NCBI RefSeq assembly: GCF_965224175.1
Contig: NZ_OZ245041.1
Location: forward strand, 1,922,001 to 1,986,000
Reading direction: 5' to 3'
Length of the DNA stretch: 64,000 nt
From: Kordia sp965224175
GTDB taxonomy: Bacteria; Bacteroidota; Bacteroidia; Flavobacteriales; Flavobacteriaceae
This document shows positions 52,849-61,642 of the stretch, piece after piece. Position 1 is the first letter of the stretch, and every line of letters begins with the position of its first letter. Both the position numbers and the translations under genes were made by a program. The notes below the pieces were generated by a model. The model was not told the origin of the DNA, did not search any database, and worked only from the letters and a program-made list of their open reading frames with translations.

Positions 52849-54654
52849 TTACTCAACATTCTGATTATCAAGATTTTTAACATAATACGACGGATATAAT
52901 CCTGTTTTATTTTTAAAAGCTCTTGAAAACGATTCTGAACGGTTAAATCCTATTTCTCTGGCAATAGAATCAATGGTATATGAGCGAAACTTTTTATCTT
53001 CTTTTAAACGTCTTATGGCATAATTGACACGTAAGTCTGTAATATAAGCTGTAAACGATTTTCCTTTATGAGCGTTTACTAATTTTGATAAATAGGAAGT
53101 ATTTGTTTTTAACTTTTTTGCTACTTCATTTAAACTACTATTTTTACTCAAGAATAATTCTTTGGTTTCAAAATTTTGTAGCTTTTTAAGCAATCGTTCT
53201 TTGGTTTCATCTAAAATTTCAACTTCTTTGACTTCTTGTGCAATATTGGTTTCTGCTTTTTCTTTAACTTCAATAACTATACTTGCCGGTTCGGTTGTAT
53301 TTATTTTCTCAGCAATTTCATTTTTTTCTCGTTCTAAATTTTTAAGAATTTCAGCAAACTTTCGTTGATTATTCTTTTCTCGATTCTTGTAAAAGAAAAT
53401 TAGAGAAACTATAATTCCAATAGTTAAAAAAGCACTTATGTATAGTACGTATTTTGTTCGTTTTGAGTCTTCTTGAGATTGATCTAACTCTTCTTTTAAT
53501 GTTTCTAAATCATATTTTTTAATAATCTCTGCTGATAAACTCTCCTGTATTTTATCATTCTCCTTATAGATTTCACTTGCCTTCTCATAATATTTTAAAC
53601 TGTTTTCTGTATCATTAATTTCTTTATATGATTTTGCTAGAAGCACGTACACTTCTTCCAAATAAATAATATCAGTACCATTTAATTTTTCTCTACTTTC
53701 AATATCTAGTAATATCTCTATTGCTACATTATAGTTTTTTTGAAAATAATGCATTTTAGCTTTATTAAGCTTAATAAGAGGAAGTTGTATTAAAGTATTT
53801 TCATCTCTTTTAGTAATTTCTACTGCTTTGTCTAAGTAATTATTTGCTTCTTCATAATTACCATTTGAATTAGCAATTTCACCTAAAAAATTATAAAAGT
53901 AAACACTAGCTCCTTTATCATTAAATTTTTCACTTAACTCAATTCCTTTATAACAGTAACTAGCTGCTTTCTCATAGTTTTCTATTCCTATGTTCGCTTT
54001 AGACAACGCTATGTATATATTTACATGTATATAGTTAAAATTTAATGTTTTTTCGTTTTCAACAATTTTTAAAGATTCTTCTAAAAGTTTTATCGCACCT
54101 TTTCTGTCGTTCACTTCGAGTTTTAGTAAAGCAATATTTTGCATGACTGCTAATTGTCGTGCTCTGTTATCGGCTTTTTTAGCAATCTTTAATACTTCTA
54201 GGTAATACTCCATTGCTTTCTTATAAAATCCAAAATCGTAATAATAAACACCTTTATTTATCAATGAAGACATAATCAAATCATCATTGTTTAGTGTTTT
54301 TGCAATGGTATACGTTGAATCTAAGTAAGCTATTGAAGGCTCTAAATTCATTTTGTTTCGTTCCCATTTAGCCAAAGAGTTATAACCCCAAAATTGCGTT
54401 TCTAAGTCTTCCGAAGAAATCATCATATTTTTTATGTACGCTACACTTAACTTTGATTTTGTAGAATCTTGTGAATATTGTCTTGCAAATAGCCTTGCAA
54501 ACTCTTTCGGCTTCAATTTTTGCAAAGAGACTATAAATTCTTTTTCATTAAATTTATGAATAGGATCTTGCAAATTATCTTGCGCAAACAATTGTCCAAC
54601 AATACAAAAAGAAAAAATGAAAAATATTACTGCTGCGTATTTTTGGAGGAACAT
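52849..54654 (-). CDS. transmembrane TPR sensor with AraC-type DNA-binding domain, cassette B
   Basis: A 601-residue one-component regulator that spans the inner membrane. A signal sequence (residues 1-25, ending GQLFAQ) is followed by about eight TPR repeats (residues 60-385, such as YYDFGFYKKAMEYYLEVLK) in the periplasm. A membrane helix lies near 400-422 (VLYISAFLTIGIIVSLIFF), then a charged linker, and an AraC-type domain at 490-601 (SLNEVAKKLKTNTSYLSKLV, IDSIAREIGFNRSESFSRAF). It is a paralog of the 55189 protein. A precursor peptide gene follows. Control of that gene is inferred from position. An exact -7 box lies 47 bases upstream. Confidence 0.9.
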   Translation of the reverse strand: MFLQKYAAVIFFIFSFCIVGQLFAQDNLQDPIHKFNEKEFIVSLQKLKPKEFARLFARQYSQDSTKSKLSVAYIKNMMISSEDLETQFWGYNSLAKWERNKMNLEPSIAYLDSTYTIAKTLNNDDLIMSSLINKGVYYYDFGFYKKAMEYYLEVLKIAKKADNRARQLAVMQNIALLKLEVNDRKGAIKLLEESLKIVENEKTLNFNYIHVNIYIALSKANIGIENYEKAASYCYKGIELSEKFNDKGASVYFYNFLGEIANSNGNYEEANNYLDKAVEITKRDENTLIQLPLIKLNKAKMHYFQKNYNVAIEILLDIESREKLNGTDIIYLEEVYVLLAKSYKEINDTENSLKYYEKASEIYKENDKIQESLSAEIIKKYDLETLKEELDQSQEDSKRTKYVLYISAFLTIGIIVSLIFFYKNREKNNQRKFAEILKNLEREKNEIAEKINTTEPASIVIEVKEKAETNIAQEVKEVEILDETKERLLKKLQNFETKELFLSKNSSLNEVAKKLKTNTSYLSKLVNAHKGKSFTAYITDLRVNYAIRRLKEDKKFRSYTIDSIAREIGFNRSESFSRAFKNKTGLYPSYYVKNLDNQNVE

Positions 54655-54700
54655 GTACAGTTATGTTTTGGTTTTAATGCTATATAAAATGGTAGTATAT

Positions 54701-54708
54701 CAAAAGTA
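54701..54708 (-). promoter_or_regulatory. -7 box of regulator 52849
   Basis: TACTTTTG on the minus strand, an exact TAnnTTTG match, 47 bases before the ATG. Confidence 0.45.
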
Positions 54709-54823
54709 ACGGTTTTCCTGTAATTTAAGTATTGTTTTTGATGCTAATTTTATAGCTCAAAATTATAGATTTGAAGATTCCTTAAAAGAAATAAAGAATT
54801 TAAGTTCTTTACTATAATGATAT

Positions 54824-54856
54824 AAAAAAACCCTTCAAATAGTTGAAGAGTTTTTA
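54824..54856 (-). terminator. terminator after precursor 54883
   Basis: AAACCCTTCAA pairs with TTGAAGAGTTT (one mismatch) around an ATAG loop, with A and T runs on both sides. Confidence 0.8.
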
Positions 54857-54882
54857 AAAGTTTTCATATGTGTAATGTTAGT

Positions 54883-55077
54883 TTAACATCTGTCAAGAGT
54901 ATCGACAGCTGTCAAGAAAGTCTTGCAATTCTCTCCAGGTATCGAATGTGGTTCCGTAGTTATTACGCATAAATAATTGACAGAAGGAATAAAATCACTG
55001 CCTCCACCATGTGTATCATTCAACTTTGACACACTAATTTTATTCATCTGCAGCTTAAGTTTTCTTTCTTTTTTCAT
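54883..55077 (-). CDS. class I lanthipeptide-type precursor peptide, cassette A
   Basis: A 64-residue peptide with leader MKKERKLKLQMNKISVSKL, keeping L-x-L-x-x-K-x-x-x-S-x-L, and a Gly-Gly-Gly at residues 24-26. The core has three Cys, one at the very end (LDRC), with Thr-Thr and Thr spaced between. It lies directly downstream of the regulator at 55189 and upstream of the regulator at 52849, with its own promoter and terminator. The core shares little with the cassette B peptide apart from composition, although the regulators are close paralogs. Confidence 0.7.
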   Translation of the reverse strand: MKKERKLKLQMNKISVSKLNDTHGGGSDFIPSVNYLCVITTEPHSIPGENCKTFLTAVDTLDRC

Positions 55078-55109
55078 AATCCTAAATTTTGTTTCATTTA
55101 ATGTTCATT

Positions 55110-55117
55110 CAAATATA
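55110..55117 (-). promoter_or_regulatory. -7 box of precursor 54883
   Basis: TATATTTG on the minus strand, exact match, 33 bases before the ATG, inside the same TTTTATATTTGAA seen before precursor 52460. Confidence 0.6.
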
Positions 55118-55149
55118 AAATAAAATGAATCGGAGCATTAAAATTGCTA

Positions 55150-55171
55150 GTCGTTATTTATAAATAACGAC
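55150..55171. repeat. perfect 22-base palindrome before precursor 54883
   Basis: GTCGTTATTTA followed at once by TAAATAACGAC, a gapless 22-base palindrome between the regulator stop and the precursor promoter. It could be a protein-binding site or the regulator's terminator; the T run after it is weak. Confidence 0.7.
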
Positions 55172-55188
55172 AAACTACCAATCACAAT

Positions 55189-56988
55189 CTACTGTTTTTC
55201 AAGCTCTTTTATAAAATATGAAGGATACAAACCTGTCTTTACTTTAAAAGCTTTTGAAAAGGATTCTGATCTTTTGAAACCAATTTCTTGTGCAATAGCA
55301 CCTATGGTAAATGATCTAAATTTTCGATCTATAGACAATCTTTCAATCGCATAATCAACCCGTAAATCCGTAATGTAAGCTGTAAACGATTTTTCTTTGT
55401 GTGTATTAATTACTTTCGATAAATATGTGGTATTGGTTTGTATTTTTTTAGCAACTTCCACTAAGGTACTTTCTTGACTTAAAAATAATTCTTTTGCTTC
55501 AAACTCTTCTAACTTCTTTAAAATTTCAGCCGTTTTTCCATCTATCTCGATTTGTTCTTTGATATTTTTTTTAGTCTTCTCTGATGGCGTTTTTGCTCTA
55601 GAACTTGAGGTTTCTTTAAGAAGTGGTTTTTCTTTTTGTAATTTTTCTTGTTGACGTTTTTCTTCTAATTGAGAAATTAAAGTATTGAATCGTTTTTTAT
55701 TTTTTCGTTGTTGTTGTTTGTAATAAACAATTAAACTTATGATAACAAGAAACAAAAAAACAATTCCAAAAATATATAGGTATTTAGTCTGTTGCGATTT
55801 CTTTTCTAAAGAATTTATCTGTTCCTTCAGTTTATTTAGTGAATCTTGAGTAATACGAGAATTTATAATTGCTCTTGTCTTGTCATTTTCAGAATCAATA
55901 TCTTTTGCTTTCTTAAAGTATTTGGTACTATTTTCAATATCTTCTATTGCTAAGTATGATTCAGCTAAGCCAACATAAAGTTCTTGAATACTTAAAAAAT
56001 CTACTTCATTCTCTTGTAATAATCGTTCTCCTTCTAAAAACTCTCTAATTGCTTTTTCATATTTCTCTTCAAGGTAATAAGTCTTTCCAATATATAATTT
56101 TAAGAATATGTCTAAATTTATATTTCCGCCAGCTTCTTCAATAAGCTTTTTAGCATCATCAAATAAGTTATATGCTTTTTCAAAATCTCCATTATTAGAA
56201 GCTATTTCCCCTAAAAAAGTCTTAAAATACGCCTCTAAATCTTTTAGATTTACTTCTTTACTTATTTTTAGACCTTTTTGACAATACAGAATGGCTCTAT
56301 TGTAATTTTCTAAATTAATGTATGCCTTAGTTAAACCTAAATATGTGTAAAGCTTTCTAATTATTAATCTACCATCATCAGAACTTTCTATTCTCTTTAA
56401 ATTTTCAAGATATAATTCTATAGCACCTAAATTGTCTCTCGCCTGAATCTTGATCAGTATTATATTACCAGATGTAGCTATCTGTCTATTTAAGTCGTTT
56501 GTTTGCTTAGCTAATTCTAATGCTATTAGAAAGTTTTCTAGCGCTTCTTCATTTTTACCTCTTTCAAAATAATAAGCTCCTTTTTTATTGTAGGCTTGGT
56601 AAAGAAAATTTTTATTTCCAATTGCTGTTGCTTTTTGTATCACTATATCTAAATTTGCTAACGAAACAGCCAAATTATTTTCCTTGTTTCTCCATGTAGC
56701 AATCGCTAAATATGTTTCAATTTCTTCAACTTTATCCTCCGAATTCAAAAAGTTTGCTTTGAGGTATGAAACTGTCAAAGAAGCCTTTGTAGTGTCTACC
56801 TCTTTGTTATCATAAAAAATATCTAATAATTCATCAAAAGGTTTTCCTTCCAACGACTGCTCAAAAGCTTGTGCATCAAATTGCTTAACTTTATCAGTGT
56901 TTTGTGCTAATACAGTTGTTGTAAAACAATATAAAAGGATACACGTTATATGTATGCTCCATTGTTTGAAACGATGAGATATAGTCAT
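55189..56988 (-). CDS. transmembrane TPR sensor with AraC-type DNA-binding domain, cassette A
   Basis: A 599-residue paralog of the 52849 regulator with the same order: signal sequence (ending TTVLAQ), periplasmic TPR repeats (for example YYFERGKNEEALENFLIALE), a membrane helix near 400-422 (YLYIFGIVFLFLVIISLIVYY), a Lys/Gln-rich coiled linker and an AraC-type domain at the end (TLVEVAKKIQTNTTYLSKVI, IGAIAQEIGFKRSESFSKAF). Two helix-turn-helix units are evident, but the sensor part has diverged much more than the DNA-binding part. It heads the regulator-peptide pair A. An exact -7 box lies 36 bases upstream. Confidence 0.9.
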   Translation of the reverse strand: MTISHRFKQWSIHITCILLYCFTTTVLAQNTDKVKQFDAQAFEQSLEGKPFDELLDIFYDNKEVDTTKASLTVSYLKANFLNSEDKVEEIETYLAIATWRNKENNLAVSLANLDIVIQKATAIGNKNFLYQAYNKKGAYYFERGKNEEALENFLIALELAKQTNDLNRQIATSGNIILIKIQARDNLGAIELYLENLKRIESSDDGRLIIRKLYTYLGLTKAYINLENYNRAILYCQKGLKISKEVNLKDLEAYFKTFLGEIASNNGDFEKAYNLFDDAKKLIEEAGGNINLDIFLKLYIGKTYYLEEKYEKAIREFLEGERLLQENEVDFLSIQELYVGLAESYLAIEDIENSTKYFKKAKDIDSENDKTRAIINSRITQDSLNKLKEQINSLEKKSQQTKYLYIFGIVFLFLVIISLIVYYKQQQRKNKKRFNTLISQLEEKRQQEKLQKEKPLLKETSSSRAKTPSEKTKKNIKEQIEIDGKTAEILKKLEEFEAKELFLSQESTLVEVAKKIQTNTTYLSKVINTHKEKSFTAYITDLRVDYAIERLSIDRKFRSFTIGAIAQEIGFKRSESFSKAFKVKTGLYPSYFIKELEKQ

Positions 56989-57023
56989 ATGTTTTGGTTG
57001 TAGTTGAATTTAGTGGGAATACT

Positions 57024-57031
57024 CAAAAATA
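57024..57031 (-). promoter_or_regulatory. -7 box of regulator 55189
   Basis: TATTTTTG on the minus strand, an exact TAnnTTTG match, 36 bases before the ATG. Confidence 0.45.
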
Positions 57032-57133
57032 AAAAATTTAATTTGTATTCTGGTACGTTCATTGCATTAAATATGTAATACATTTCGTTATAATGATACA
57101 TATTTACATAATTGCTTAAACCCTTGTTATCTA

Positions 57134-58108
57134 TTGAAAACGCGATTTCTTTTATTTGTTCTCTTAATTTGTAGCTTTTATCTAAGCGCACAAGAGTATC
57201 AACATGTCGATTCATTAGTCGACAGATATCCTTCATCATTTCAATCTGTTGAAGATTTAGCCAATCGTATTGAAAAAGATTTTACTACAGATGCCGATAA
57301 GGTACGCGCAGCTTATTATTGGATTGCCAATCATATTCAATATGATTATGAGAATCTACAAACAGGAAAAAGCAGCTATCCAACAATTAAAATTAAAGAT
57401 TTTAAAAGTCAGGAAGACTATGAACGTCAATATTATGAACAATATGCTACTTATGTACTAACGTATAAAACTGGTGTGTGTTCAGGCTATTCACGTTTGT
57501 TATTTTTCTTGTGCGAACATATGAATATTAAAGCACAGGTTATTAAAGGAAATACGCTTAGGTATGTTAAAGATATCGGAAAGATAAAACGAGAAACTAC
57601 ACATGCTTGGAATGCTGTATATTTTAATGATCAATGGAATTTAATTGATGCCACTTGGTCTACAGGTAATGAACCTAATAAACCAAATCACTTCGATTTT
57701 ACAGATGTGTATTTTTGTATTACTCCTGAAAAAATGATCTTAAACCATTTTCCAAAAGATCCAAAATGGCAATTGCTAAAAGTACCAAAAAGTAAAATCG
57801 ATTTTTATAAACAACCTGTTTCATATACTGAGTCATTAAAAGCCAATGTCTCCTTAGACTCTTCAATAAAAGGAGTGATTAGAACAAAAACAAACGACTC
57901 TATCACACTTCGATTCAAAGAAATTGACACCACAAAGGTTTATTACTATAACTATGCAAGAGATAAATATGGTAAAAAAATAACGATTAGAAAAGACGGA
58001 AATGACTATATCGCGCGAATTCCTTTTAATGGCGTCAAAAGAGATCGTTTAATGCTTTTTAGTAAAGAAGCCGCAATGTTTGCTTTTCGAATTATTCCAA
58101 TACGTTAG
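57134..58108 (+). CDS. secreted transglutaminase-like protein (TTG start)
   Basis: A 324-residue exported protein with a transglutaminase-like (papain-fold) domain. The start is a TTG at 57134, chosen because MKTRFLLFVLLICSFYLSAQ is a complete signal peptide and no ATG is available before mid-protein. The catalytic triad is visible: Cys in TGVCSGYSRLL, His in THAWNAVYF and Asp in NLIDATW. ADKVRAAYYWIANHIQYDY is typical of the family. Bacterial members are often peptidases or amidases of the envelope. It diverges from the regulator at 55189 and may or may not be linked with it. Confidence 0.88.
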   Translation: MKTRFLLFVLLICSFYLSAQEYQHVDSLVDRYPSSFQSVEDLANRIEKDFTTDADKVRAAYYWIANHIQYDYENLQTGKSSYPTIKIKDFKSQEDYERQYYEQYATYVLTYKTGVCSGYSRLLFFLCEHMNIKAQVIKGNTLRYVKDIGKIKRETTHAWNAVYFNDQWNLIDATWSTGNEPNKPNHFDFTDVYFCITPEKMILNHFPKDPKWQLLKVPKSKIDFYKQPVSYTESLKANVSLDSSIKGVIRTKTNDSITLRFKEIDTTKVYYYNYARDKYGKKITIRKDGNDYIARIPFNGVKRDRLMLFSKEAAMFAFRIIPIR

Positions 58109-58184
58109 TTTTACGCTACAATTGAGATTTAAGTGCGCTAACGCTTGCCTCGAAATATTCTTAATTGTTTCCGTTCAAGGCTTT

Positions 58185-59483
58185 CTAAGCTTTTCCTGAA
58201 GTAGTTGACTTTGGAATGGTAAATACAAAAGTAGCTCCATTTCCTACTGAACTTTCAACATAAATGTTTCCTTCGTTGCGTTCAATGATTTTTTTAACCA
58301 AAGCCAGCCCAATTCCAATAGATTCAGTACCTATATCTGCTTCAAGTTTTTGAAAGAGTTCAAAGATTTTCCCATGATACTTCTCTGCGATTCCAGGACC
58401 GTTATCACGTATGGAGAATTGATGAAATGAAGCATTTACTTCATAACCAATAGAGATTTTAATTTGCTCTTTATCATTATGTTTGATTGCATTTCGAATC
58501 AGGTTTTGAAAAACTTGTATCAGCTGTGATTCATTAAAAACAACTCGCGGCAACTTTTTTTCAAGTGTAAACGTAATATTTTCAGCAGCATTCTCACTAA
58601 TAATTCGTTTTACCAAAGTATGTGCATTGACTTCTTTTCCATCCTGATTTGGATTCATCTGTAAGGAATAATTTAAGATTCCTTCTACTAATAAATCCAT
58701 TTGAATTACTTGTTTTTTGATGTGTTGTAAACTTTCTGTAGCAGCGTCATTTAATTGTTCGTCTTCATCTTCAGAAAGCCAATCTGTGAGTGTATAAATA
58801 TTTCGCAAAGGTCTTTTTAAATCGTGCGAAACCACATAGGCAAATTCTTCTAAATCTTTGTTTTTTTCCAGCAATTCTTTCGCTCTATTTTCTAAACGAA
58901 ACGTACGTTCTTTGACAACTCCTTCAAGGTTTATATTGATGGCTTCCAATCGTTTTCTATAGCGGATGAATCCATTTGTGATTAGAAAAGACAGTACAAA
59001 AATGATGCTTATGGTTAGTAAAATAGCACTTTCATAGATAATGTTCAAGTCAGACACATATACATAATATGCTAAATGCAATGCTTCTGTAGTACAATAA
59101 ATTAATACCAATATTCGATTGCTTAACAATAATACTGAACCAAAAATAAAGACATAGGTGACCAACAAAATATCTAACGAGAAGTTGTTTATGTAGGTTG
59201 AATATGTTAGGTAGTGTTGAAACGCCATTGTAGATGCAAAAACAAACAAACCATAACTGAGTAAAATTCGCTTGCTTTTAAGATTAGGCATAATTCCGAC
59301 TACCAAAAATAAGATTGCAAAGATGATATTTCCATAGAAAGGTAAAATAATATCTGGATTGTAATATTTCATAATTTCCAGATATAAATACGTACTTGGC
59401 GCACCAAGACATAGCGTAATACTGCTATTCCTAATTTCAAAAGGCTCTAACCGTCCGAGCGTTTTAAGTACGTTTTTAATCAT
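58185..59483 (-). CDS. membrane sensor histidine kinase
   Basis: A 432-residue kinase. Residues 1-175 hold six or seven membrane helices with very short loops (IILPFYGNIIFAILFLVVG, LLVTYVFIFGSVLLLSNRIL). A coiled segment (RTFRLENRAKELLEKNKDLE) leads into the dimerisation domain with the phospho-His in VVSHDLKRPLRNIYTL. The ATPase domain has NLIRNAIKHND (N box), DNGPGIAEKYHGKIFELFQ and GIGLALVKKIIERNEG (G boxes). No response regulator gene is adjacent, so its partner lies elsewhere. It follows its paralog by 35 bases. Confidence 0.93.
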   Translation of the reverse strand: MIKNVLKTLGRLEPFEIRNSSITLCLGAPSTYLYLEIMKYYNPDIILPFYGNIIFAILFLVVGIMPNLKSKRILLSYGLFVFASTMAFQHYLTYSTYINNFSLDILLVTYVFIFGSVLLLSNRILVLIYCTTEALHLAYYVYVSDLNIIYESAILLTISIIFVLSFLITNGFIRYRKRLEAININLEGVVKERTFRLENRAKELLEKNKDLEEFAYVVSHDLKRPLRNIYTLTDWLSEDEDEQLNDAATESLQHIKKQVIQMDLLVEGILNYSLQMNPNQDGKEVNAHTLVKRIISENAAENITFTLEKKLPRVVFNESQLIQVFQNLIRNAIKHNDKEQIKISIGYEVNASFHQFSIRDNGPGIAEKYHGKIFELFQKLEADIGTESIGIGLALVKKIIERNEGNIYVESSVGNGATFVFTIPKSTTSGKA

Positions 59484-59518
59484 TTAATTATGGGGCAATT
59501 CTTTTTTTATTTCTTTTT

Positions 59519-60808
59519 CTAGTATGATGAAGGAATGGTAAATATAAATTTGGTTCCTTGTCCAAGTTTACTTTCTACAGAGATCGTTCCGCCATTTCGC
59601 TCAATGATTTTCTTTACCAAAGCCAATCCGATTCCAATAGAATCAATTTCAGATTTCACTTCAAGTTTTTGGAACAGTTCAAAGATTTTTTTATGATATT
59701 TCTCATCAATTCCTGGTCCATTATCTTGAATTGAAAATTGATGATGTGTTTCTAAAAGTTGATAATCAATATGAATTTCTACATGGTCTTTGTCATTATG
59801 CTTAATTGCATTTTGAATCAAATTTTGAAAGACTTGTAATAATTGTGATTCGTTGAAGGTTACTTTTGGCAGGCGTCTTTTTAGATGAATCTTCACAGTT
59901 TCACTAGAATTTACAGTAATGATCCGATTGATCAGCGTTTGCGCGTCAACACTAGAAGCTGGTCGATCTTTGTCCATTTGCAAGGAATAATTCAAAATTC
60001 CTTCCACTAATAAATCCATTTGCGTCACTTGTTCTTTTATGAGTCGCAAACTCTCATTTGCTTCTTCGTTCAATTGGTATTCTTCATCATCTGTCAACCA
60101 ATCTGTTAAGGTATAAATATTTCGTAATGGACGTTTTAAATCGTGCGAAACTACATAAGCAAACTCTTCTAAATCTTTGTTTTTACGAAGTAATTCTTTA
60201 GCTCTATTTTCCAAATCAACAGTACGTTGCTTGATGCGTTTTTCCAAATCTAAATTGACAGCTTCTAACTTTTTTCTGTAGCGAATTAAACCATTCATCA
60301 CTAAAAAAGAAAAGATAAAAATTGTGCTCATGGAAACAAGAATGGCACTTTCCGACATTCTATCCAATTCAGAATAGTATACTCTATAAGCGAGATGAAT
60401 TAACTGCGAAGAGCTAAAAATGATAACCAATAATCGGTTACTTAACAAAAGAACTGCTCCAAAAATGAAAACATATGTTACCAATAAATAATCTAAAGAA
60501 AAATTATTAATTGCAGTTGCATACGTAAGATAATATTGAAAAACAATCAGTGGAATAAACGTAATCCAACCGTATGCATCATTTAAACGTTTATTTTTTA
60601 GATAAGGAACTAAACCTACCAACACAAACAATAGAGAAAATACAATTTCACCATAAAAAGGAATATGCAAATCAGGGTTGTAATACAACATGATTAATAC
60701 ATAAATGTAAGTGCTGGGACCAGAAAGTAGGAATGTTAGACTACTATTTTTTATTTCAAAAGGTTCTAATTTTCCAATATCTTTTAGATATTTTAAAACT
60801 TTATCCAA
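59519..60808 (-). CDS. membrane sensor histidine kinase, paralog
   Basis: A 429-residue kinase with the same design as the gene after it: membrane part (LHIPFYGEIVFSLLFVLVG, LLVTYVFIFGAVLLLSNRLL), the coiled segment (VDLENRAKELLRKNKDLEEF), phospho-His in VVSHDLKRPLRNIYTL, N box NLIQNAIKHND and G boxes DNGPGIDEKYHKKIFELFQ and GIGLALVKKIIERNGG. The two are recent tandem duplicates: the kinase cores differ little, the membrane parts more. Both start with a segment reading LGRLEPFEIRNSS or IGKLEPFEIKNSS. No regulator partner is adjacent. Confidence 0.93.
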   Translation of the reverse strand: MDKVLKYLKDIGKLEPFEIKNSSLTFLLSGPSTYIYVLIMLYYNPDLHIPFYGEIVFSLLFVLVGLVPYLKNKRLNDAYGWITFIPLIVFQYYLTYATAINNFSLDYLLVTYVFIFGAVLLLSNRLLVIIFSSSQLIHLAYRVYYSELDRMSESAILVSMSTIFIFSFLVMNGLIRYRKKLEAVNLDLEKRIKQRTVDLENRAKELLRKNKDLEEFAYVVSHDLKRPLRNIYTLTDWLTDDEEYQLNEEANESLRLIKEQVTQMDLLVEGILNYSLQMDKDRPASSVDAQTLINRIITVNSSETVKIHLKRRLPKVTFNESQLLQVFQNLIQNAIKHNDKDHVEIHIDYQLLETHHQFSIQDNGPGIDEKYHKKIFELFQKLEVKSEIDSIGIGLALVKKIIERNGGTISVESKLGQGTKFIFTIPSSY

Positions 60809-60975
60809 ATAATTAATTTTATGTTAAGATTTTAAAGTTATGGAAATGATTCTAAAAAACAGAAAATCATCCATAATATATTGTATGTGATCTACTTTTA
60901 ACGAAAAATCCTTTCATTTAGTTCAGAAAAAGTATAAAAATGATTTTTTATTTGCGGAAGTTGTCATTTTTATTT

Positions 60976-60994
60976 TACTTTGTATTTCAAAGTA
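60976..60994. promoter_or_regulatory. 19-base inverted-repeat operator before gene 61002
   Basis: TACTTTG, TATTT, CAAAGTA: a perfect 7-bp inverted repeat around 5 bases, seven bases before the ATG. The same element stands before creD (62084-62102), and both are followed by CTTTA. It is the likely binding site of the winged-helix regulator at 61643. Confidence 0.7.
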
Positions 60995-61001
60995 CTTTAC
61001 T

Positions 61002-61640
61002 ATGACATCATCAGACTATCTAAATGACATTAAAGAGATTAAAAATCTCATGAATAAATCTTCTCGATTTATTTCCTTAAGTGGACTTTCGGGAATTATG
61101 GCAGGAATTTATGCATTAATCGGTGCTTGGTTTGCTCGCCAAGAATTGCTAAAAGTGTATGAAATGAAAAGTCGTTTGTTTGAAAATAGACAATATACAG
61201 GTTCAAGTGATGTGACTATTAAATTGATGATGATTGCTGCAGTGGTACTTTTTTTGGCTATTGTTACTGGAATTATTTTAACACGACGCAAAGCACAAAA
61301 AAACGGAGAACGCATGTTCGATAAAACTGCCATCAAACTACTCATCAATTTTTTGATTCCGTTAGTCACTGGAGGAATTTTTGCTTTGATTTTACTACAA
61401 AAAGGATTTATTGGATTTGTAGCGCCCGTAACACTTATATTTTACGGATTGGCTTGTGTAAACGCGAGTCAGCATACTTTTGGACATGTAAAGTATTTGG
61501 GACTTGCAAATATCATTCTCGGATTAATTTCCACACAATATGTAGGATATGGATTGTATTTTTGGGCAATAGGATTTGGTATATTTCATATCATTTATGG
61601 CGGATTAATGTATATCCTTTTAGAACGAACAGCTAAGTAA
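61002..61640 (+). CDS. four-helix membrane protein of the creD locus
   Basis: A 212-residue membrane protein with four to six helices (GLSGIMAGIYALIGAWFA, LMMIAAVVLFLAIVTGIIL, LLINFLIPLVTGGIFALIL, IGFGIFHIIYGGLMYILLE). The first 25 residues are soluble (SSDYLNDIKEIKNLMNKSS). I do not know its function; similar proteins occur next to winged-helix regulators and CreD in flavobacteria. Two bases separate it from the regulator gene, so they are one operon. The operator lies right before the start, which points to repression by the regulator it is co-transcribed with. Confidence 0.85.
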   Translation: MTSSDYLNDIKEIKNLMNKSSRFISLSGLSGIMAGIYALIGAWFARQELLKVYEMKSRLFENRQYTGSSDVTIKLMMIAAVVLFLAIVTGIILTRRKAQKNGERMFDKTAIKLLINFLIPLVTGGIFALILLQKGFIGFVAPVTLIFYGLACVNASQHTFGHVKYLGLANIILGLISTQYVGYGLYFWAIGFGIFHIIYGGLMYILLERTAK

Positions 61641-61642
61641 TT

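Noticed and set aside
56985..57239. 84-residue minus-strand frame across the regulator 55189 promoter
   Set aside because: It overlaps the transglutaminase-like signal peptide region and the -7 box of the regulator; no family features.
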